Below are positions 35,637 through 45,590 of a DNA stretch of 64,000 nucleotides, piece by piece. Position 1 is the stretch's first letter; every line of letters starts with the position of its first letter. The position numbers and the translations under genes were made by a program. The notes under the pieces are model-generated. The model did no database searches and was not told the origin of the DNA. It worked only from the letters and a program-made list of their open reading frames with translations. Source of the stretch: Telmatactis stephensoni (lineage: Eukaryota > Cnidaria > Anthozoa > Actiniaria > Isophelliidae); contig JALIZF010001465.1 of NCBI GenBank assembly GCA_029948255.1, positions 62,001 through 126,000 on the forward strand, read 5' to 3'.

Positions 35637-35812
35637 AAAGCACTATTGATGTCTCAATCCAGCAATCCTAAATCTTTCATTACACTCTTCCATCAAATAT
35701 TTGGCTATTCATATCTAAAACAATTAGAAATCAATAGTGCTTTGCGGTCTTGGAATGACCTATTACCTATCGCCTATCGCTTTTAGCGATGACAACCTTT
35801 TTTGAAATAGGT
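35637..35812. mobile_element. Truncated copy of the 21041-21285 MITE, opposite orientation
   Basis: It matches the MITE at 21041 along one whole arm (AATAGTGCTTTGCGGTCTTGG through GAAATAGGT) and the spacer, but the other arm is cut after AAAGCACTATTGAT. Orientation is inverted relative to the first copy. The two copies flank the NTPase and OTU/CXC genes, 14.8 kb apart. Confidence 0.82.
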
Positions 35813-35829
35813 GTACATGTCGGACTTTG

Positions 35830-37797
35830 GACGAGTACCTTAATAAACGAGCCCGGGGTGTCAGCATTAAGACGGGAGAGAATGGCTCTGTTTATATGGT
35901 CTCGGGCTTCTTCTTAGGTAACGTCAGTCTTGAGGACACAAGTAAAGCCCATACTAGTCGTTTGTACTGGAAAATCAGCGTCATTCCTTGATTGAGCTGT
36001 CCCACACCGGGAAGGTGCGGCATATACGTGTTTATTATATCCACATCCACTGGATATGAGCAATTCGCATGCTCTGATTGGTTCCTTACTACTAAGATAT
36101 CAGCTCATATCCCGTGAGTAGAGAAAATCAAAATGGCGGAGCGGTTTGCTAACTGAGGACGAAATAAAATCTTCACTAGAAAAAGTACAAAAAATGTTTG
36201 GAATGATAGTATTTGATGGTAAAAAGTATTTTTTTTAAGATTATTAATACAGATTTTTACCCAAATCTACTGGCTCTGTCGCTATTTGCCGGTTTGTTTA
36301 CAGTCCTCATGCTGGCTAATTATAAACACTTTTTGTGACCTTTTTTATTGTAGACAGGTTCCATAGCTCAAATAATTTTAACAAATATATCACGGAGATG
36401 TCCAAAACCGAGTTAAATAGCTGCTTGATACTATTTTATAGTCTTTCTAGCGATTTGTCACGTCATCGAAAACAGAAAGATATCTTGTAAAATATTTTTT
36501 TCATTAATATTTTTAAACTTGAAAATAATTAAAATTATATTTTACTCATAATACAGTGAATGTGGATATAATAGAACAATTATTCCACGAAATTCATTGA
36601 ATGTCTTATAACAGAAGCGTCCAGTCTACGAGTTTGAAGAGAATAAAATGGCAAGGAACCTTGGTGCGTGTATGTATTAGGTCATGGCGCTTATTGTGAA
36701 AGTATTTTGGCTGGAATTGGTGCGAATGCACAGAAGTTGAATTTGCGACTTTAGGACCGAATGTGAGAAGCCTTTTCTAAAATTGGCGAAACTGGTGCGA
36801 TTCCAACGAGCTTCCACTCTGTTAGTATTTAGGACATTACCTTTTCAACGATGTATTTTGCAGCGAGATTGGGTGTGTAGTTCTGGAGTTAATTTTTAAC
36901 CCGAACCCAATCGTTCTCACATTCGGACCTAAACTGAAACGTAATTTTTAACATCATCACCACTGCATATATTGTTGGGCAAGTTTTAAAATAGCCGCAC
37001 GTACATTAGGGCCAAGACCATTGTTTTCATCACTCTCGTTTGGCAGTAGTTGAAAAAAAAGAAGAAGTAAAAAACTGCACTCCCTTTTCATACATAAAAC
37101 TTTTCTGGATGAGTAAACGATCCTTAAGTCTAACCACAGCATGGAGTGGAAGGGTGGCGGGATACTAAAGAATTCATTTGTTTAACAGGCTAAAAGGTAA
37201 ATGAAGGTATTCTATTCATGTTGTGTTTGTGTTATTTCAAGTTTTATTTTGTTGAATAATTTCATAATACTATCATATAGATGTACCTGAACAAGTGGAC
37301 GCTTTATTTCGATGGAACATTTAATGCGCGTTGTTTTTTGCTATACCAACAAAGCAGCAAAATATAAATTTGGTATTATGTGTGCTGGGGGAGACCTATT
37401 CTCATTTTTTTTTTCACCGCGTTTACGTGATCAAAATAGGTGGAACCTTAAGTTCAGTTTCGCCATCTTGAATTTTTTGGAACGCATGCGTCTAGAGTTC
37501 CAGAATCCCTCGGATAGCAGTACGTTTCATTCCAGCATGAGTGTTCAAAGCGGCTACGAAATGTCTTTCCGAATAATATCACTATATTTATTTGTTTGAA
37601 TGATACTAGATTAAAATAATTTTACTCTAATATCATGTAAACACATACAAATAAATGTATAGCTAGTAACCGAGATAAACTCGATTCCGGATCGAAACTC
37701 ATTCCGGAATCATGCAAACAGCCCCTTAATTTCTGATGGGATGCGCACCAGCCCTCCCCCTTCCCTTTTGGGTTAGGTGCTTTACAATTACCAAATT
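35830..37797. other. No intact gene; possible relic first exon at 36131
   Basis: ATGGCGGAGCGGTTTGC at 36131 is followed, one base out of frame, by codons for LTEDEIKSSLEKVQKMFGM. This is the style of first exon I associate with tyrosine-recombinase-type element genes in cnidarians. If real it has a frameshift. A minus-strand stretch near 36960-37050 reads LGPNVRAAILKLAQQYMQ after a pyrimidine tract and might be an exon remnant. Neither can be extended. Confidence 0.3.
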
Positions 37798-38120
37798 GCT
37801 GACAAAACTACGAAGCGCTGACAAAACCACGAAGTGCTGACAAAACTACGAAGTGCTGACAAAACTACGAAGTGCTGACAAAACCACGAAGTGCTGACAA
37901 AACTACGAAGTGCTGACAAAACCACGAAGTGCTGACAAAACTACGAAGTGCTGACAAAACTACCAAGTGCTGACAAAACTACGAAGTGCTGACAAAACCA
38001 CGAAGTGCTGACAAAACTACCAAGTGCTGACAAAACCACGAAGTGCTGACAAAACCACGAAGTGCTGACAAAACTACGAAGTGCTGACAAAACCACGAAG
38101 TGCTGACAAAACTACGAAGC
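37798..38120. repeat. 19-bp tandem repeat, 17 copies
   Basis: The unit GCTGACAAAACYACGAAGT repeats with an exact 19-bp period from 37798 to 38120. Copies differ almost only at the Y position (ACTACGA or ACCACGA), which partly alternates. Decayed versions continue at about 38190-38220. Not coding. Confidence 0.95.
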
Positions 38121-38222
38121 TGGGTCCGCAATTTATGCCATTTTTTTTGTAATCATGGCAAAGCTAATAAAATAATTAAAATAAACGCTAACAAAACGAC
38201 GAAACTGCTGACATTTCTACAC

Positions 38223-38359
38223 CTGGGGCCGGTTGTACGAAAGGTGAATAGCCTAATATAAAATCCTTATCCAACGGATAAAATCTATACAAAATCTATA
38301 CAGTGGATAACTCTTATCCGGTGGATAACTTTATCCAACCTTCGTACAACCGGGCCCAG
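38223..38359. mobile_element. MITE with CTGGGCCCGGTTGTACGAA ends
   Basis: The left end CTGGGGCCGGTTGTACGAAA and the right end TTCGTACAACCGGGCCCAG are inverted. The interior holds internal inverted copies of TTATCCRNYGGATAA. Length is 137 bp. This type of end is common in many invertebrate genomes, from recollection. Confidence 0.8.
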
Positions 38360-38485
38360 TAGTGTATGTAGGTTACAAGGATTGCCTGATATGTGAATTG
38401 TAGGTGGACAGCATGCATGTTGCATGGGATTTTATTTTCGAATAAAATCTCAATGTGTAGCACCTGTAGTATAATCTAGTATAAA

Positions 38486-40540
38486 TTAGTGAAAACCCGT
38501 TTCGTATTGTGGGAGATCTTTTCCTGTGCACGTGGTATTGTCTGTAATCCTCTTGGTGTTCCTCTTCATGCTTTTAACTTTATCATAGCATCGGTTCTGC
38601 CAAAGAGTCGTCTTCCCAAGGTTCCATATTCTGTTTGCCTCCGAATGGGTGATAAAAACGCGGCGCATATCTGAAATACGAAGACTTTGTTGTTTTACCA
38701 GAGTGTCAAAGGCGTCCCACATGATGGTGCTGAGGTGTTCTGGCCAATGAAACCTTATGTTACGGTCGTCATAGGGCGAGACGCCGCATCGATCGAATGT
38801 TCGCGGAGAGACAGGGCCTGATGCTCCATTACCTTGAAGCCCCGATGAACCTGGCTGTAGGTCTACGGCAGAGGATCCATAAGGTGATTGGGTTTCAAAA
38901 GTTGTTGTTGTCATGAGCTCACGTTCCATGAGCTGCACAGCCCGCTCAACTTGACGACCCTTCCTGGTCATATCATACCACCGCTGCACTGTGGTCCTCG
39001 AGTGAGTCATCAGCACGGCTGTATTTGTCTTTTCTTCATTTGTTTTTCCTGTCAATTCCATGTGGCTCTCCCACATCTTCTGAAAGGCAGTGGCGTTAAA
39101 GTTCTTGTGCATTTGATTATGAACGCCACATTTTTTTCCAAAGGATTTCAACAAGTCCGACACGTTGTTAGATGGTATATGGTTTCCCTTGCTGCTGATA
39201 AACACCTCTGTGACGCTGGGTTGGGTATTACGAGGGCGGGCACAACCGATGTAGGCACAAACTATCTTGACATCTTCAGGAGTCAGAAGAAGCCCGACAG
39301 CTTCTTGGGATTCGACGGACTCGTGCTTCAAGATATCGACTTCAAAGAGCCCAGTGTCTTTGTTGAACCGTCTACGGTCGAATTCCTCCATGGTCAAGTT
39401 GCTTACCAAACCAGCCCTTGCGGAATGGGTGACAATGAACTTGAACATGAGGAAATTCCTCAGTAGACTCGCCTTTGAACAGCTCACCCTGGTAGTCCAC
39501 GATCCCAGCATTCGGTGTTCTTCATAGAGCACCAAAAGTTCTTCCCGGGCCTGTGTGTAGACACTGGACTCTATAATCTTCTTGACTTCCTCAAGGGCTA
39601 GCAGGTTTTCTATATCGTTCTTGATCTGTTCAGTCTTCTGTCTCCGATAGGCTGGCTTGAGGGTCTTGCGCCATATCTCTTGGTAAGTCTGTAGCCTTTC
39701 AAGACATTTTCTGGTCTCTTCGTCCAGCTGGTACTTTGGGTTGTCTGAAGCTGTCCTATTCAACAAAAAAGACAAATAGTCTTGTAAGGTTACGGAGTAA
39801 CCCTTGAGAGTGTTGTCCTTCCGCCTTCGAGTCTCCACGCTGTACATAAAAAACGACAGGTACAGCCGCATCTCGTCGCTCCAGATGTCTAAGAGCGTGC
39901 CATCATGGTTTGGCTTAGAATGCCTTACCATGATGTCAATCTTGGACACCTCTGCCCGAGTTCTGGTTTCTTCCTTGGGACCATGGCGCAGAAGCATAAA
40001 CTGCTTGTATGCCACCAGACTCTCTTGATAGGCTGTCAGATTGGGATCATTCGAGTCTGGCAGTAGAAACGGACTGTGTTGTCGGCTGCCTGTAGTGAGA
40101 ATATGCTCGTCTTCTAGCTCGTCGGGCTCTTCCACTTCCATGTCTTTGTTGTTCACAATGGAATCCTTGTCCTTCTCGTCCACATTGGACTCTTCAGACG
40201 ATGAGTCCGAGGAGATGGTGGTGGAAGAGTCGCCGTTCTTGACCTTCTGTTGACGTTTAGTAAGCCTGCGACGCTTTTTGGGCATTTCGGATGTTTTCAG
40301 GGGTGCAGGTTTGTAACGCTTGGCGCCGTTCACAAGTTAACGGAATTGATCTGTATTTTTGGGTACACCGTGACCTTGTAAATGGCGTCCAAGCTGGGTT
40401 TGTGGCTTACCACACTGTGGACATATTTTGACTGGATTACTTGAGGCTCGTGCCGGCTTTCTCTTTGAATAGCGATAGGCAGCCAGTCTGCCCTCTGTCC
40501 ACCTATGGGTCTCCCTCAGGTGGCGAATAATGTTGTCAAA
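38486..40540 (-). pseudogene. Tyrosine recombinase (Crypton/DIRS-like) with N-terminal C2H2-like fingers, one in-frame stop
   Basis: A 615-codon frame ends at 38486. Counting from 40333, a tyrosine-recombinase catalytic pattern is visible: R306 (HSARAGL), a Lys in DILKHES, H444 (MTHSRTT) and Y453 (RWYDM), with the usual short H-to-Y spacing. The same frame continues upstream to about 40540 across a single TAA (40339-40337). The upstream part reads IIRHLRETHRW and CPQCGKPQTQLGRHLQGHG, which are zinc-finger-like. The frame has a GTG, not an ATG, just after the stop, so the protein is either nonsense-mutated or restarts at MPKKRRR. Acidic Ser/Glu and basic tracts follow. At about 40536 the sequence switches abruptly to a duplicated segment, so the 5' end is lost. 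Confidence 0.75.
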
Positions 40541-40960
40541 AATTTTCCCCTACACATTGGTTCTTCGAACTATTTATCGTCAATGCCGAACAGCCATCCA
40601 ACAAAGTTAATCTTAATGTGTTTAAGAAAGATGTTGCTAACAAAGTGCTGTCATTTTGTGACTTGACAGATGATGCAACAGAAGATGAACTACCGGATGC
40701 TACAATTAAGATAGGGCTGGTTTCCATCTCATATGATGGACAGTCAAAGCAATTAATAAGCATTGAAAAAATTGACATCTAACTGTCATTGAAAAAATTG
40801 ACATCTAACTGTCGTTTGTAATCTACATTACGACAAAGACTTCTTGTAGCTTGTTTTTCTCATATGTTTCAGTTCATTAAAAGGGCTATTTAGCCGTAAA
40901 ATTCAGATGACTTCTAGCCAAAGGAATGCATAATTACCATTAAGGTTTAATGATTTTATA
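40536..40960. repeat. Duplicated segment, copy 1 (pairs with 43695-44117)
   Basis: From ATTTTCCCCTACACATTGG onward this matches 43695-44117 at high identity in the same orientation, including ATTGAAAAAATTGACATCTA repeats and the GCATAATTACCATTA end. It carries the C-terminal part of the RPA-like relic frame described at 43509, and breaks into the tyrosine-recombinase sequence at its left edge. Confidence 0.88.
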
Positions 40961-41460
40961 TAGTAGCAAATAATAATTTGATAGTTTTGATATACATTAA
41001 TGTCTTAAACGTTTCAAGCATTATTATAACATTTTCATTTAATTTTTGTACATTTCAATTGTGTTATAAAAATTATAAATTCAAAAGGACTATACCATAT
41101 ATTTTTTATCGATTAAACAGAAAAAAATCCAAGTTTAACAAGTTTAAAAAATTTTCATATTTTATAAGTTTCAAAAATGTGTAATTTTTCTTCAATAAAA
41201 TCACCTACATTGTTGTATTTTGTTGTTGTTTGTAGTTGATTGTTGTGTAGCACACTGGGTTTTGAATTCATGAAATGATCTTTATCATCATTTATCTAAA
41301 GGTATTCATATAACTGGTACAATATATTTCACTGTCTTGTTAGCAAATTGTCCCTGGTACTCTTGCAGCACTTGACTTTCGATAGAAACAACTAGTTCAT
41401 ATTATTTTTTTTGTTGGCAATTTCTGTAACATTGTTGTAACCATGTGGAGGTGTTTATTG

Positions 41461-42398
41461 AAAGTCTGCTGATATGCAAGATTTGATCAAGTGCAAGAAA
41501 ACTAGCACTGAAGACCTTATGCCCTTTGCAAAAAGATGTAAGGAGTACTTTACAACGTCAAGACCAAAAGGGAAAACTTTGAAATCCCTTTCAAAAGATT
41601 TCCTGATGAGAATGAGTAATTTCCACAGAGATGATCCAAGGACGGACACGTAGAGAGGAAGAGAAAGAGACTGAGATTGAAAGAGGGGAATGAGGTTATT
41701 AAGATAGTTTGTGCAGACAGAACATCAGAAACATCATTATAGGATCATGTTCATCAAAAACTCCCTTAGCCGAAAGCCAAACTTTTGTATTCATGAGTGG
41801 CACGTGACCAGCTCCTCATCTCCTGATTTGAATACGTGTTGTCAAGAACAAGTGGCACACTCACGACACTCATTGTACCACACACCTGTATGAGATCTGG
41901 AGTGTGCCAAGATGAAAGATATATCCCGGATCATTGATTGTTCAACTTTCTGACTTGTTTGACCAAAACTCATATTTGTGTATGATGATAGATTCGTTTA
42001 CATACAGTGCCGACTCAGAGACATTTGTATATGTTAGCAAAGGGTAAGCCAACAAAATAGTTCATGAATTGAAAATAACGTCATTGAATTTCGATTTGAT
42101 AAAATTTATATTGTGTTACCAAAAACTCAAAAAGAAATCAAAATTGACATCTGAGAAAATGGACTAAATTCTGGTAGAGCAAAGCTTCTTTGATAAACCA
42201 GAAATGCTTCCAATAATTCTTGGTGGGTTTGTAACGGAGTTCAGACCCCTTAGAAATAATTCAAATTTGATGGAAGCGTTAAGAAGTCACAGAAAGTTTG
42301 ATGCAATTAAATCATTTTTGGAAGCAACTTCAAAAAAGATTAAGAAGGTACTGAAATTTGTACACATAAACGTTGAAAGGTATTGGGTGCATGAATGA
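41461..42398 (+). pseudogene. Unrecognised coding-like remnants
   Basis: Frame-interrupted stretches look coding but are unidentified. 41465-41653 reads MQDLIKCKKTSTEDLMPFAK and onward with no ATG in frame. 42175-42395 reads EMLPIILGGFVTEFRPLRNN and onward. They may belong to the same decayed element as the RPA-like fragment downstream. Intervening DNA has no other feature. Confidence 0.3.
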
Positions 42399-42749
42399 TG
42401 GAGTACTGGGGTTTAAAACGATTGTTGATGCACAAAAGTCATTGATAGTGATATATTTTCAGATTTTTAAAAGATGGAACTCCTAATCTTACCTGACATT
42501 GTGTTGGTTATAAACATAACAGGCCACTTAACATTTGTTTAGAAAATGCATTTCAAACATGGTTTTCAAAACTTGTTTTATAAGATTATTTTCAAAAATG
42601 TCAAAAATTGGCATAAATTTGTTCAAAAAAGTATTTCACAAATTAGTTTTAAATAATTTTCAATTTGTTACTGGTTTTTAAAATAGATTGATCTGGGCAT
42701 TATGCCCATTGGCAACAGGTCAATAGGAATATTTCCTCACATTTTTACA

Positions 42750-43075
42750 AGACTGAACTCATAATCTTACCTTATCAATGCCAAAACATTGGCTATGTCT
42801 TGCTTATAGACATAACAATCCGCTTAAAAAATGCTTGTTGTTTTACAAATTGGTTTTAAAAAGTTGTTTTAAAAAGTTGTTTTAAAAAATGGTTTTCAAA
42901 ATTGTTTTACAAATTGTTTCAAAGGTGTTTTTTAATTTTTTTCAAAAATTGGATTAAAAAAAGTTTTCAAAAATGGTTGTAGGAATTATTTTAAATCATT
43001 GTTCTGTAAAGTTCTTTCACAAAAGATAGTTTTAAAAAATTCATTCAAATACTTCTTTTGAAAAATTTATACATT
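42750..43075. repeat. Duplicated TTTTAAAAA-rich block (pairs with 44123-44333)
   Basis: The sequence starting ACTCATAATCTTACCTTATC and passing through CATTGGCTATGTCTTGCTTA is repeated at 44123-44333 with about 100 bp deleted internally. A more decayed third version begins near 42478. The inner part is a degenerate GTTTTAAAAAATTG tandem. Confidence 0.82.
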
Positions 43076-43233
43076 ATATTAGGCTCGGTACGAAATAGTC
43101 ATTATGAGTAAGGACAATAAAAATGTAAAACTTGTGAATTTGGATGTTCTTTCGATTATCGGGTACGTGCACCCATACTTTACAGACATGTAAACCACTA
43201 CCACTACCGTGTTAACCACTCGTCCCTTTATCA

Positions 43234-43916
43234 GTGGCAACATGGTATGTACAAACAATGAAATACGTCCATCAAATTTTTCGCCACCTAATCACCTTGG
43301 TAAGATATCACATAAAAGATCAAAACGACAAAAACACAGAGCGAAAGATGTTCAACATGGGACATCGCAGAAAAGACTTGGCAAAGCGTGCATTCTTTCA
43401 GCTGCAGAGAATAGTAAGATTGTCCAAGGGGTTCGATAAGCTACGACAGGTGCTAAACCTGCAAGGCGACAAGGTTTTGAAGAAACAAATACTCCTTGAA
43501 GCAACAAAATGTATTGCCGAACTGACGGCAAATTTGCGAAGTGCGGTAAGAACATATCTAATGTACAAGAAATAACTATTGCTCAAGTTGCAGGTATAAG
43601 CAATGTTTCAAAGTACAAAACATGCATCTCATGTTGTAAAAAAGTTACAAAGAAAGGAAAAGTTCCTTCATGTACAGCATGCAAGATGACACAAAATGAA
43701 AAATTTTCCCCTACACATTGGTTTTTAAAACTGTTTATCGTCAATGCTGAACAGCCATCCAACAAAGTTAATCTTAATGTGTTTAAGATAGATGTTCCTA
43801 ACAAAGTGCTGTTGTTATGTGACTTGACAGATCATGCAAGAGAAGGTGAACTATCGGATGCTACAATTGAGATAGGGCTGGTTTCCATCTCATATGATGG
43901 ACAGTCAAAGAAATGA
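43234..43916 (+). pseudogene. RPA/OB-fold-like zinc-ribbon protein relic
   Basis: One frame (43509-43916) reads GKFAKCGKNISN, then YKTCISCCKKVTKKGKVPSC and CTACKMTQ. This C-x2-C...C-x2-C ribbon is followed by a beta-rich segment (WFLKLFIVN, VLLLCDL, IEIGLVSI). It resembles the C-terminal OB fold of replication protein A large subunit or of element-encoded relatives. An overlapping frame (43234-43575) provides a basic helical stretch upstream; the two are offset, so at least one frameshift is likely. A GTAAGA donor and TTGCAG acceptor between them do not restore phase. The 3' part is duplicated at 40536-40960. Confidence 0.38.
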
Positions 43917-44426
43917 ATAAGCATTGAAAAAATTGACATCTAACTGTGATTGAAAAAATTGATATCTAACTGTCGTTTGTAATCTACATTACGACAAACA
44001 CTTCTTGTAGCTTGTTTTTCTCACATGTTTCAGTTCGTTAAAAGAGCTATTTAGCCGTAAAATTCAGATGATTTCTAGCCAAAGGAATGCATAATTACCA
44101 TTAGAATTGCATGATTTTGGGACTCATAATCTTACCTTATCAATGCCAAAACATTGGCTATGTCTTGCTTATAGACATAATAATCCCCTGAAAAAATGCT
44201 TGTTGTTTTAGAAATTGGTTTTAAAAAGTTGTTTTAAAAAGTAAATTATTTTAAATCATTGTTCTATAAAGTTCTTTCACAAAAGATTGTTTTAAAAAAT
44301 TTATTCAAATACTTCTTTTGAAAAATTTATACATATTTTGATAGACAACACTTTTCAAAAGGACTAACACTTTTTAGCGTCTCAGGCATCTAAAGAACGC
44401 ACATGCATTCGCGGAGCTTTGGTTCG

Positions 44427-44448
44427 TTTGGCGGGAAAATTTCCCGCC
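44427..44448. promoter_or_regulatory. E2F-type palindrome upstream of small gene start
   Basis: TTTGGCGGGAAA (44427-44438) is a full E2F consensus, and it sits in the 19-base perfect palindrome GGCGGGAAAATTTCCCGCC (44430-44448), giving sites on both strands. The surrounding 44395-44500 is CpG- and GC-rich against an AT-rich background. An ATG with a short intron-containing frame follows at 44534. This suggests the promoter of an S-phase gene, or its remnant. Confidence 0.6.
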
Positions 44449-44533
44449 CGATGGAAACTTTTGCGAACGCGCGTTGCCCCCAGTCAGAGAACAACGTGTG
44501 GTCGACGTTACCTGTCTTTCCTCACGCTTCAAT

Positions 44534-44721
44534 ATGAAGAAGATAGAAAACTTTTTTGTTAGGAAGAGAAGGTAAGAGATTATATATTTATTAGAACTAT
44601 TAGGCTACATTCCCAGTGAAGATTTTAAGATAGTATAAATGTTTTTTTTAACAGCAATAACGAAGATAATTCACATCGATCACCGTTACCAAAACGACTT
44701 GCTAGATCAAAACGTATTAAA
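44534..44721 (+). CDS. 5' exons of a short or truncated gene with PIP-box-like start
   Basis: Exon 1 is 44534-44571 (donor GTAAGA) and exon 2 is 44655-44721 (acceptor TTTTTTTTAACAG, possible donor GTAAAT), joined in phase. The peptide starts MKKIENFFVRKR, resembling a PCNA-interacting motif with downstream basic residues (as at the N-termini of CDT1, UNG or DNA ligase I), then SPLPKRLARS, which has an SP site and a cyclin-type K-x-L. A possible third exon at 44989 (DSSEDSSEF, ending at 45063) fits only if the donor has lost a base or an alternative one is used, and it overlaps antisense transposase sequence. The gene is probably truncated by that insertion. Identity is uncertain. Confidence 0.35.
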
Positions 44722-44979
44722 GTAAATATTTTTAAATAAACTTCATAATTATACTTCTTACTGATTAATTCATCAAGTGTTTAGGGATTCAATGACTCAG
44801 CGGTATAGTGCCTTTAACTATCACGATATTTTAACAGTAGCAAATCGATTGGGATATCAATTTCATATGAATCTACTGAATTGGTTCATTTTTGCACACT
44901 TCATCAGTCAAAAATATAGCCGAAATTTCATTTTTCCAAAAAAAGCGTAAACTGAACTTCAACTAAGTGTAGTATTAAT

Positions 44980-45590
44980 GTGATTGCAGATGATTCGAGT
45001 GAGGACTCCTCAGAATTTCGTGGCTCTCTCGAGACATTGACTGAAATACGCAGCGATCCCAATTGAAGTTTCTTACATTTGACGGATATGAATAAAAGCA
45101 TGTTGTAATAAACATAGCATCTTCCTTAAGTTTTCTCCCAACAATATGGAAAAAGTTTTCAATAGGATTTAGATGTAGACTGCCTGGCAGTATTTTTAAC
45201 AGTTCTGCATTCTTAATAATCATTGCTGTTCTTGCTTTCTTTCTTTGGGATTTGAATCACAATCCTGAAGCCATGATAATCCAGGTCCTTTGTTGGGAAC
45301 GTTTGAACATGCAATCGAAGTTTCTTTCAATGAAGTGAGCAAAGTAAACTCCAGTCATTTTTTTATAAGGCTCTGCTACTAGGACTTCTTTGCCACATGA
45401 AAATGCCACCATCACTTTCAACACTTTGCCTCCTGTTCTGGCCTTTTTCCTTGAGCTGTATACCCGCGAGTAAGCCTTCACATCTCTTTCTCTTCTCAAT
45501 ATATGCCCTCTCGGAGCACATGTTTGATCTAGTGGATTACACTTGTATTCTGAACCTGTTCCGTCTAGGTAAAATCTCAGCACAGTAAGT
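44980..45590 (-). pseudogene. Tc1/mariner-superfamily transposase relic
   Basis: The minus strand reads LRFYLDGTGSEYKCNPLDQ, then GGKVLKVMVAFSCGKEV, YKKMTGVYFAHFIERNF and, in another frame, LHLNPIENFFHIVGRKLKED. These match the catalytic half of a Tc1-like family that I recall from corals (YxDG..., QDGDPSQNS..., SPDLNPIENxFH). The middle Asp motif (QDCDSN) lies in a third frame, so there are frameshifts near 45260 and 45225. The N-terminal DNA-binding half is missing or unrecognisable beyond 45590. The third catalytic Glu is retained in the PIEN motif. Confidence 0.75.

Noticed and set aside
38888..39466. 192-codon plus-strand frame
   Set aside because: Antisense to the tyrosine-recombinase frame, with no features of its own.
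44989..45063. Third exon (DSSEDSSEF) for the PIP-box gene
   Set aside because: It requires a non-canonical or altered donor, and the sequence is antisense to Tc1-like transposase C-terminal codons; not annotated as coding.
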